DNA of 64,000 nucleotides. It comes from Betaproteobacteria bacterium. GTDB taxonomy: Bacteria; Pseudomonadota; Gammaproteobacteria; Burkholderiales; UBA3065. Under the pieces are notes generated by a model. The model searched no databases and was not told where the DNA came from. It saw only the letters and a list, made by a program, of their open reading frames with translations. Position 1 is the stretch's first letter; every line of letters begins with the position of its first letter. The stretch is taken from positions 1 through 64,000 of the forward strand of contig JAIXXL010000005.1 of the NCBI GenBank assembly GCA_027490755.1, given 5' to 3'. The position numbers and the translations under genes were made by a program. Positions 57,063 to 64,000 of this stretch are shown here, piece by piece.

Positions 57063-58205
57063 TCATGTGACGCTTGTCCCGACAAGATAACCGCGGAACG
57101 ACGCTTGCCGCGCCAACAATTTTAGGAACCCTCGCCCGAGATTGTCTTGCGTCGCGCTTGGCTCGGGGACCTCCAACCAAGCTTTCGAGCGCCCACTTTT
57201 GAATACTATTGCACCCACTTCCAGGCTGCCATATCTGCCAGGCAACGGCGTTCTGGAGTGCAGAGACTCTTCATCGACCACTAGGAGTGGCTCGGGCTTC
57301 ACATGTATTTGGAAGCTGCCGCTATGAGCTTTCCTGGACTTGAAATCAACAAACTGCGCTGTAAACCATTGCGGGTTCTCGTCGCTCCATCTGAAAACAA
57401 GGTTTTTTGTGAATCTTTGCTCGCAGTTCAGAATTTCCGCATGCGCCCCAGGCGCGCCACTGTTCAACAGCATTCCCCACAAATCAAATACGCCCTGGAC
57501 ATCCAGCGACAACGGGCAGTGTTCATTGACTATAGAAAAAACTCCAGAGCAGAGGGAAGAACTTCGCCTAACAACCTCGCCCTTGAAATCTCCCGGATAA
57601 AAAACAAAAAACTGCCCAAAATTGTAATTGGCCTGCTTTGTAACCAGCCGGGCACGCCTTGCCGAAAAGCAAAATTCTCGAACAAACAATGCAAGCGCCT
57701 TTTGAACCCCCGGGGAAAGGTGTGACGGGTCGCGCATGAGTTCTGCCACCGGAACACCCTTTCGTTTCAGGAAACGCAAAACCGCGCAGAGATCGAGCAG
57801 ACAAACGTCGAAAGCCGCAGCAAACCTCCGCATCATCGATTCAAAGGGAGAAGGTTGTTCGAGTTGTGACTCGGTCGGCAGACCGAGGATCAAGGGTATC
57901 GCGCCCGCCTCTCGGACGCGGTAGACGATCGCCTGCAAAACCTCAAACAACTCGTCTGCCGCCCTGATACCTGCGTGCAGCATTCCAGCATCGTTGATGT
58001 AGTTATCCAGCACCACGACGTCGAAATCGCGGAGATCAAGGCCTTCCGTAACGACCGTAGCGAACGAGAGTGCAGAAGCCCCGACCGACTTATTGCATAC
58101 AACCACGTCGCCTTGTCTCGCCAAGATTCCCGGGAAACTGTCTTGCAAAATGCAGTTGGAGGTTCCGAGCACCAGGAGGCGTGGGGCGGTTCTTTGGCTT
58201 CTCAT
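57063..58205 (-). CDS. SGNH/GDSL-like hydrolase fold protein with unknown C-terminal domain
   Basis: A 380-residue protein. The N-terminal part (about residues 5-190) has SGNH features: LVLGTSNCILQDSFPG with a candidate nucleophile Ser, VVVLDNYINDAGMLHAG with the block III Asn, and RDPSHLSPGVQKAL with the Asp-x2-His. SGNH enzymes in polysaccharide loci often add or remove acetyl groups. The second half (about 200-380, for example NFGQFFVFYPGDFKGEVV and GAIVFKSGRSKAWLEVPEPS) looks beta-rich and matches nothing I know. ATG 58205 is chosen over the upstream TTG-type frame. Its AT-richer composition is shared with the gene downstream, with which it forms a minus-strand pair. Confidence 0.65.
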   Translation of the reverse strand: MRSQRTAPRLLVLGTSNCILQDSFPGILARQGDVVVCNKSVGASALSFATVVTEGLDLRDFDVVVLDNYINDAGMLHAGIRAADELFEVLQAIVYRVREAGAIPLILGLPTESQLEQPSPFESMMRRFAAAFDVCLLDLCAVLRFLKRKGVPVAELMRDPSHLSPGVQKALALFVREFCFSARRARLVTKQANYNFGQFFVFYPGDFKGEVVRRSSSLCSGVFSIVNEHCPLSLDVQGVFDLWGMLLNSGAPGAHAEILNCEQRFTKNLVFRWSDENPQWFTAQFVDFKSRKAHSGSFQIHVKPEPLLVVDEESLHSRTPLPGRYGSLEVGAIVFKSGRSKAWLEVPEPSATQDNLGRGFLKLLARQASFRGYLVGTSVT

Positions 58206-58480
58206 CGGCTCGGGTCGGCAAGTGGCGGAGTGCGCCCACCGCTCCCTTTTGAGTCTGGCAGGCGTAGGGATGGTCGAGTCAAGGGTACACAAGCAAAGAT
58301 CCGCGGGCCGACTCGTTTCCTCGTCTGACGAAAAGTAGCAGGACGCAACCATTGTCGGAGGTCTCTGGCAGAATGCCGTTAAGCCCCGTGGCAGCGCGGA
58401 GGCGGCTTGGGGTGGGGCGCTCGCGCCGTGGATGCCCCCAAGATCCCCCGGCCGAAAGCGACAGGACGCGCCCCGAAACC

Positions 58481-59329
58481 GTGAAGACCGCCCTCGAACG
58501 CTTTGTCATGACTGTGTCGTGCCACGACACGGACCAGATTCCGAAAGTCGCTGACGCAGGGTTTCTGCGGGAGATCGACGGGCAGAGCGTCCAGATCATG
58601 CACGAAGGCACGCTAGTGGCAGCGGGAGCCTACTGCGGCGACTGGATGACCGACATCATCCGCAGCTTGCGCGGCCATCACGAACCGCAGGAGGAGTTCG
58701 CGTTCCACCACTTGCTGCGTTACGTCCGCCACAAATCCGTCATCGTCGAGCTAGGGGCTTGGTGGGGTTACTACACCAACTGGTACCTGCGCGCCATACC
58801 GCTGTCGAGAGCGCTTTGCGTGGAGCCCGACCCAGTTAATCTGGCGGTATGCAGAACGAACCTCCGCCTCAACAGCAACGAACACCGTGCCAGACTGATC
58901 GCAGCATGTGCGGGCGCCACGGAGGGCCTGACCGGGATTCCTGCGCAAGCGGTGAATGACGGTGCACCACTCATCGACATGAGCGGGATCATGAAGCTGG
59001 TCGACGATCAGTTTGTCGAGGTCCTGCACCTCGACATTCAGGGTGCAGAGCTTCCATTTTTGACGTCCATGCGGCGCGCGGTGGCGAGGCAGAAGGTTCG
59101 GTTTGTCGTAGCATCGACCCATCATGAATCGTTTTCGGGTTCGGACACCACGCACGCGGATTGCCTCGACCTGCTTCGGGGCATGGGTGCGCACATTCTT
59201 TGCGAACACTCGGTCAGCGAGTCCTACAGCGGCGACGGACTTATCGTGGCTAGCTTTCTCGATGCGGATCAGGTGATCGAGTTGCCACCGATCAGCCGCA
59301 ACAGAGCCGCCAACTCGCTGTTTGGTTGA
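58481..59329 (+). CDS. FkbM-family methyltransferase
   Basis: A 282-residue class I methyltransferase-like protein. The SAM site includes SVIVELGAWWGYYTNWYLRA and an acidic strand end ALCVEPDPVNL; the FkbM-type motif HLDIQGAELPFL is near the middle. FkbM enzymes O-methylate hydroxyls of sugars and other small molecules. The N-terminus includes CHDTDQIPKVADAGF and a HHEPQEEFAFHHLLRYV segment. GTG 58481 starts the family-like part, though ATG 58373 in the same frame is possible. The frame overlaps the fusion gene that follows if that one starts at its upstream TTG. Confidence 0.8.
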   Translation: MKTALERFVMTVSCHDTDQIPKVADAGFLREIDGQSVQIMHEGTLVAAGAYCGDWMTDIIRSLRGHHEPQEEFAFHHLLRYVRHKSVIVELGAWWGYYTNWYLRAIPLSRALCVEPDPVNLAVCRTNLRLNSNEHRARLIAACAGATEGLTGIPAQAVNDGAPLIDMSGIMKLVDDQFVEVLHLDIQGAELPFLTSMRRAVARQKVRFVVASTHHESFSGSDTTHADCLDLLRGMGAHILCEHSVSESYSGDGLIVASFLDADQVIELPPISRNRAANSLFG

Positions 59330-59348
59330 TGTAACGGGCACTGAGCAG

Positions 59349-61043
59349 ATGGCACACGAGGTCTCGATCCAGGCGGGGGTCTCCGCGCCCGGTCGGCGCG
59401 CAAAGGACATCTACGATCTCTTTGACCGGTCCGGCGAGGACCCGGCCTACTACTTTTTCCACATCCCGAAAACTGCGGGCACCAGCCTCACAAGCCTGCT
59501 GAAGGGTTTGTTTGGCCCGGACAACACCTGCCCGGCCCGGCTCTGGTCGCAGATGCTGGACATCGATCCGGTACAGCGCGACCGCTACGCCCTCTACGCC
59601 GGCCACTTCTACACCATGCTGAACTGCGTGGTGGATCGTCCCCTGCGCAGCTTCGTGTTCCTGCGCGACCCGGTCGAGCGTGCGGTGTCGCACTATCGGC
59701 ATATCCTGCGTGCCCCGGACCATTATCTGCACGCCTTGGCCCACCAGTCAGGGACCCTCGAAAGGTTCCTCCAGCAACCGGTCGCGCGGCACATGTTCAA
59801 TGACTTTCAGGCCAAAGCGTTGGTTCGACGGTTCGACCCCATCGCGATCGCGAGCACTTTGCCTGCAGCCGCCCTGCGGCAGGCCCAACTGGAAAAGATC
59901 ATCGAGACGCAAGACGTGGGACTTGCTGGACACGAATTGATGAACCGCGCCCAGAAGGCTCTCGACAGGTTCGCCTGCGTCGGCATCACCGAACGTTTCG
60001 AGGAATCCGCGTGGTTGTTGGCCAAAACCTTCGGATGGGATTTCGCGGGAGCAACCCCGACCGAGAACGCTTCGACAGAGAAAGACGAAGACCACCGGGT
60101 CTCACAAGCCGACCTCGACCGTCTGGCGTCGCTCAACGCCGTGGACGTAAGGCTCTATCGCCATGCTCAGGGCTTGCTCGCCAAGGGCCTGTACCAACGG
60201 AGGCACCCATCGGTCATCCCGGCAAAGGTTTTCGTGAGTCATGCGCAAAACCTTGAGGATGTGATGCTCTGGCGAGCGCTGAGGGGCGTTGAAGAAGGCT
60301 TCTACATTGATGTGGGGGCCTGGAAACCTGATGTCGATTCCGTGACAAAGGCCTTCTACCAGCGGGGTTGGAGGGGCATCAACATAGAGCCAGACGCGCA
60401 AATCTGCGCGACCCTCGAAGAAGCGCGCCCCCGCGACGTGAACCTCGCTTTGGCGATTGGCCAGAGGGACGGGCGCACCACGTTTACCGCTATCCCTGAA
60501 ACCGGGTTGTCTACGCTGGACCCGGCTATCGCAGCACGGCTTGTTTCGGACGGATGGAAAGCCGAAAAGCGGGACATCAAGGTCACCACGCTCGCAAAAA
60601 TCTGGGCACAGCATGTGCCGCCTGGCCAGCCGGTCCACTTCCTCAAGATCGATGTCGAAGGTTTGGAGAGATCCGTACTGCTTGGCAATGACTGGCGCCG
60701 GTTCCGGCCGTGGGTCGTGGTCGTGGAGGCGACCCTGCCAGGCACTCAGGTCGAGTGCCACGCCGACTGGGAACCCATCCTGCTAAAGGCACGCTACCTC
60801 CTCGTGTACGCGGATGGGCTCAACCGCTTCTATGTGGCAGAGGAGCGTCGAGACCTTCCCTGGGCCTTCCGCTACCCCCCAAACGTTTTTGACTCGTACA
60901 AAAAAGTTTCCGGCGAAGCCGAGGGCAAAGCCGTCACGTCACGAACACCTCACAAGCCCCCGATCAATGGGCTACCGCGTGAAGCAGCACTAGCCTGCAT
61001 CGACCTCCTGCGACTGGCCCCAAACACAACAGGAATCGGCTGA
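59349..61043 (+). CDS. Sulfotransferase fused to FkbM-type methyltransferase
   Basis: A 564-residue two-domain protein. Residues about 25-250 form a sulfotransferase with PAPS-binding YFFHIPKTAGTSLTSLL (5'-phosphosulfate loop) and FVFLRDPVERAVSHYRH (3'-phosphate loop). Residues about 290-510 form an FkbM methyltransferase with EGFYIDVGAWKPDVDS, GINIEPDAQICATLEEARP, HFLKIDVEGLERSVLLGN and ADGLNRFYVAE. The enzyme could sulfate and methylate the same glycan or modify a chain end. ATG 59349 is chosen; a TTG at 59322 overlaps the preceding gene. A linker of charged residues (about 245-275) joins the halves. Confidence 0.83.
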   Translation: MAHEVSIQAGVSAPGRRAKDIYDLFDRSGEDPAYYFFHIPKTAGTSLTSLLKGLFGPDNTCPARLWSQMLDIDPVQRDRYALYAGHFYTMLNCVVDRPLRSFVFLRDPVERAVSHYRHILRAPDHYLHALAHQSGTLERFLQQPVARHMFNDFQAKALVRRFDPIAIASTLPAAALRQAQLEKIIETQDVGLAGHELMNRAQKALDRFACVGITERFEESAWLLAKTFGWDFAGATPTENASTEKDEDHRVSQADLDRLASLNAVDVRLYRHAQGLLAKGLYQRRHPSVIPAKVFVSHAQNLEDVMLWRALRGVEEGFYIDVGAWKPDVDSVTKAFYQRGWRGINIEPDAQICATLEEARPRDVNLALAIGQRDGRTTFTAIPETGLSTLDPAIAARLVSDGWKAEKRDIKVTTLAKIWAQHVPPGQPVHFLKIDVEGLERSVLLGNDWRRFRPWVVVVEATLPGTQVECHADWEPILLKARYLLVYADGLNRFYVAEERRDLPWAFRYPPNVFDSYKKVSGEAEGKAVTSRTPHKPPINGLPREAALACIDLLRLAPNTTGIG

Positions 61044-64000
61044 ATGCGCATCCTGATCGACCTGCAAGGCGCGCAAACGGCCAGCCGCCTTCGTGGGGTG
61101 GGGCGCTACATTCTCAACCTTGCACGCACGATGGTGCAGAAAGGCCGGCACGAGTACCTGATCGGCTTGAATGGTCAATTGGGAGACAGCATCGACGCCC
61201 TCAGGGCGGAGTTCGATGGCTTGTTGCCGCCTGAGAACATTCGGGTCTGGGATACAGCAGGCGCAGGGGCCGGGAACCGACCTGGGGATTCCAGAGGCCA
61301 GCGCATCGGTGAACTGCTCCGCGAGGGCTTCATCGCCAAAAATCGCCCCGATTGGGTATTGGTTGGAAGCCTCTTCGAAAATTCAGGGGTTTGCAGCGTA
61401 AGTGAACACTGCCCGATGCGAACCGCGGTGGTGCTGTACGACCTTATCCCGATGATTTATCCGGATTCCTATCTGCCGGAACCGCGGGACCGCCTCTGGT
61501 ACCAGAAGAAACTCGGCAACCTTCGGCGAGCCGACCTGCTACTGAGCATCTCCGCATCGTCTACGCGAGAAGCCGAGCGCCTCCTCGGCTTCGAGGCCGA
61601 GAAGGTCCAGACGATCGGTGCCGGTAGTGGCGCGATTTTCCAGCCGGGCGTGCTGACAGCGGAAGAGAGCCGGGGGCTCGGTGAAGCATTCGGGATCCGT
61701 CGACCATTCGTCATGTACACGGGTGGCGACGACCCCAGAAAGAATGTCGACCGACTGCTCGAAGCCTACGCATCGCTGACACCCGCGTTGCGGGCAGGAC
61801 ACCAGTTGGTCCTGGTCTACGCGATCAGTGAAGGAAGCCGGGTACGCCTGATGCAACTTGCCAAGGCTCTCGGTTTGGATCCGGAAGAAATCTCGATAAC
61901 CGGGTACGTGAATGACGATGAGCTCGTCGCTCTCTACCGGGCATGCAAACTTTTTGTTTTTCCCTCGTGGCACGAAGGCTTTGGCCTGCCTCCCGTGGAG
62001 GCCATGCGCTGCGGCAGGGCAGTCATCGCTTCCGACGCGACCAGCCTGCCCGAAGTCGTCGGGCGGCGCGACGCATTGTTCGATCCTTTTGACGTAACGG
62101 CCATCGCCGCATCGATCGCGCGCGGCTTGACCGATGATGCGTGGCGTGAGGACCTTGAGAGACACGGCCCGACACAAGCTGCACGATTCACCTGGGAAGC
62201 AACAGCAGACCGTGTGCTCAAGGCGTTGGAGTCGCAGCCAACCGCGGCACCACGTGCCGAACTGCCGCATTGCCGGCCCCGCCTCGCCTATGTCTCGCCA
62301 CTGCCCCCCGAACATTCGGGCATCGCCGAGTACGGTGCCTTGATCCTGCCCGAACTCGCTCGGTGGTACGAGATCGAGGTCATCGTCGCGCACAGGGACG
62401 TGGATGACCCCTGGATCATTGCCAATTGTCCCGTGAGGAGCGTCGACGAGTTCCGTACCCGCGCAAAGACCTACGACCGGATCGTTTATCAGTTCGGGAA
62501 TTCGACGTTTCACGCGCACATGTTCGACCTGCTCGCGGAACACCGGGGTGTGGTCGTGCTGCACGACTTCTTTTTGTCGGGTGCGCTAGCCGCCAGACAC
62601 GAAAGACTCGGGCGAGCAAGATACGCTGCGGCGCTTATGCCGAGCCATGGTTACGAGGCGATCTGTCGGCAGGCCCAAAGCCGCAACGACTGGGACGCGT
62701 TGATGCGCTACCCGGCAAATCTCCCGGTGCTCCAGCGAGCACTGGGAATCATCGTCCACAGTCAGCATGCGCTCGACCTCGCGAACTCGTGGTACGGCAG
62801 CGAGTACACCAGAGACTGGAGCGTTGTGCCGCTGCCCAAATTGCCGCCGGCCGTGTTCAACCGCGATGTGGTCCGCCGAGAGTTGGGCGTGACCCAGGAC
62901 GAGCTACTGGTTTGCAGCTTCGGGATGCCGGACCCGACCAAATTGAGCCACCGCCTCCTGCGCGTCTGGCTAGATTCGCCGCTCCTCTCCAATAGCCGCG
63001 CAAGACTGGTGTTCGTGGGCGAGCATCCGACAGGTAGTTACGCCCGCTCCCTGCAGAGATTCCTCGAGGAGCACGGCCGGGCGCACCGCGTGCAGTTCAC
63101 TGGTTGGGTCGATCAAAAGACCTTTCGACACTATCTCGAAGCGGCCGACATCGCGGTGCAACTGCGCACGCTCTCCCGGGGTGAGACGTCGGCCGCGGTT
63201 CTGGATTGCCTGAACCACGGCCTACCAACCATCGTGAATGCGCACGGGAGCTTGGCCGAACTCGACACGGACACCGTCTGGATGCTCCCGGATGACTTCT
63301 CCGACGATGAACTGGTCGATGCCGTCACCGCGCTAGCCAAAGACCCAGATCGGCGAGCCGCGCTCCGCGCCCGATCCCAACGAAAGATGCGGTCTGGTCA
63401 CCTCCCCGGGAGATGCGCCAAACGCTGCGCTGAGGCTATAGAGCGCGCCTACGGAGATTGGGAACAGGGGGAAGGCGCTGTCCTGAAGAAACTGGCAGCG
63501 ATGCACCTGACCGAACAAGAATTGCGGCGGATCTCCGTCGCATGGGCCAGGAACAACCCGCCCGGGCCTCGCCAGAAACAGTTGCTGGTTGACATCTCAG
63601 GCCTTGACCCAGAGCGCATCAGCGGCATCTCGAGGGTCGTAAGGGCCATCCTGTTGGAGTGGCTAAGGCGGCCTCCAGAAGGCTACCGGGTTGAGCCGGT
63701 GCACACTTGCAAGGGATGGCAAGGTTACCGCTACGCCCGTCGTGCCACGCTAGGATTGCTCGGTTCCCCCTCAGACTGGGCACGAGATGAAGCCGTAGAG
63801 GCGTGGCCGGGGGATGTTTTCGTGGGGCTCCATCTTAATCAGCCGGGGACGGTGGATCAGTACAAGCACCTTGCCGCCTGGAAGAACAGAGGCGTTGCGA
63901 TCTGGTTCGTCGTTTACGATCTGCTGCCAATCCTCCGACCCGAATGCTTCGAGCAGGAAGTGTCGCGTTGGCATATTGAATGGTTGAAACGGATCTGCAG
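61044..64000 (+). CDS. Multi-domain glycosyltransferase, 3' end beyond window
   Basis: The frame is open for 985 codons and runs off the window. It begins directly after the fusion gene stop. Domain 1 (about residues 1-395) is GT4: MRILIDLQGAQTASRLRGVG, then VMYTGGDDPRKNVDRLLEAY and FPSWHEGFGLPPVEAMRCGR. Domain 2 (about 410-790) is a second GT-B unit: YVSPLPPEHSGIAEYGALIL, then VVLHDFFLSGALAARH and VQFTGWVDQKTFRHYLEAAD. A third unit seems to begin near residue 845 with QLLVDISGLDPERISGISR. The MRILIDLQ-SR-RG-GRY opening and repeated domains recall polymerising mannosyl- and rhamnosyltransferases of O-antigen assembly such as WbdA. Confidence 0.85.
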   Translation, partial: MRILIDLQGAQTASRLRGVGRYILNLARTMVQKGRHEYLIGLNGQLGDSIDALRAEFDGLLPPENIRVWDTAGAGAGNRPGDSRGQRIGELLREGFIAKNRPDWVLVGSLFENSGVCSVSEHCPMRTAVVLYDLIPMIYPDSYLPEPRDRLWYQKKLGNLRRADLLLSISASSTREAERLLGFEAEKVQTIGAGSGAIFQPGVLTAEESRGLGEAFGIRRPFVMYTGGDDPRKNVDRLLEAYASLTPALRAGHQLVLVYAISEGSRVRLMQLAKALGLDPEEISITGYVNDDELVALYRACKLFVFPSWHEGFGLPPVEAMRCGRAVIASDATSLPEVVGRRDALFDPFDVTAIAASIARGLTDDAWREDLERHGPTQAARFTWEATADRVLKALESQPTAAPRAELPHCRPRLAYVSPLPPEHSGIAEYGALILPELARWYEIEVIVAHRDVDDPWIIANCPVRSVDEFRTRAKTYDRIVYQFGNSTFHAHMFDLLAEHRGVVVLHDFFLSGALAARHERLGRARYAAALMPSHGYEAICRQAQSRNDWDALMRYPANLPVLQRALGIIVHSQHALDLANSWYGSEYTRDWSVVPLPKLPPAVFNRDVVRRELGVTQDELLVCSFGMPDPTKLSHRLLRVWLDSPLLSNSRARLVFVGEHPTGSYARSLQRFLEEHGRAHRVQFTGWVDQKTFRHYLEAADIAVQLRTLSRGETSAAVLDCLNHGLPTIVNAHGSLAELDTDTVWMLPDDFSDDELVDAVTALAKDPDRRAALRARSQRKMRSGHLPGRCAKRCAEAIERAYGDWEQGEGAVLKKLAAMHLTEQELRRISVAWARNNPPGPRQKQLLVDISGLDPERISGISRVVRAILLEWLRRPPEGYRVEPVHTCKGWQGYRYARRATLGLLGSPSDWARDEAVEAWPGDVFVGLHLNQPGTVDQYKHLAAWKNRGVAIWFVVYDLLPILRPECFEQEVSRWHIEWLKRIC

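Overview
The window is GC-rich chromosomal DNA (roughly two thirds G+C by eye) from a Gram-negative bacterium. Most housekeeping genes (kdsA, kdsD, purL, mutS, hslO, mtfA, recJ, nnrD) look betaproteobacterial, or at least proteobacterial, but I cannot name a genus from sequence alone. No rRNA, tRNA or CRISPR array was seen.

Layout. 1-3.8 kb: a GC-rich palindromic intergenic element, a TSUP permease, a HAD phosphatase and the Kdo genes kdsA-kdsD. 3.9-11 kb: a type I secretion operon (TolC-like outer-membrane protein, a small protein resembling the N-terminal part of TnpB, two tandem PrtD-type ABC transporters, an HlyD-type adaptor). 11-19.4 kb: nnrD, purL, a Crp/Fnr regulator overlapping mutS. 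19.5-23 kb: an IS21-family remnant, a small unknown gene, a poly-gamma-glutamate hydrolase-like gene, and a secreted RTX protein that carries a protease-propeptide-like domain but no protease. 23-30.7 kb: FKBP isomerase, EI24 membrane protein, a lone GT4 glycosyltransferase, hslO, a two-TM protein, mtfA, recJ. 30.9-34.4 kb: a broken glycosyltransferase gene and a P-type ATPase. 34.5-40 kb: an overlapping mini-cluster of a degenerate cytochrome P450, an acyl carrier protein and an alpha/beta hydrolase, followed by two glycosyltransferases, one of the HMW1C/SPINDLY (GT41) type. 40.2-50.9 kb: one giant gene for a 3538-residue protein made almost wholly of RTX-type beta-roll repeats, convergent with the glycosyltransferases across a strong shared hairpin terminator. 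51-64 kb: an rRNA-methyltransferase-like gene, then a surface-polysaccharide locus (manC-gmd-rmd for GDP-D-rhamnose, glycosyltransferases, an SGNH-fold protein, FkbM methyltransferases, a sulfotransferase-FkbM fusion, and a multi-domain glycosyltransferase that runs off the window).

How the parts may work together (inference). The type I exporter would secrete the two RTX proteins. The giant RTX protein beside GDP-deoxyhexose and polysaccharide genes recalls the Caulobacter S-layer arrangement, in which an RTX S-layer protein leaves by type I export and is held by LPS O-antigen. The GT41-like enzyme and the P450-ACP-hydrolase group beside the giant gene could modify that protein or its polysaccharide anchor. 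The least explained pieces are the TnpB-like fragment in the export operon, the P450-ACP-hydrolase group without any visible acyl-loading enzyme, and the propeptide-RTX protein lacking a protease.
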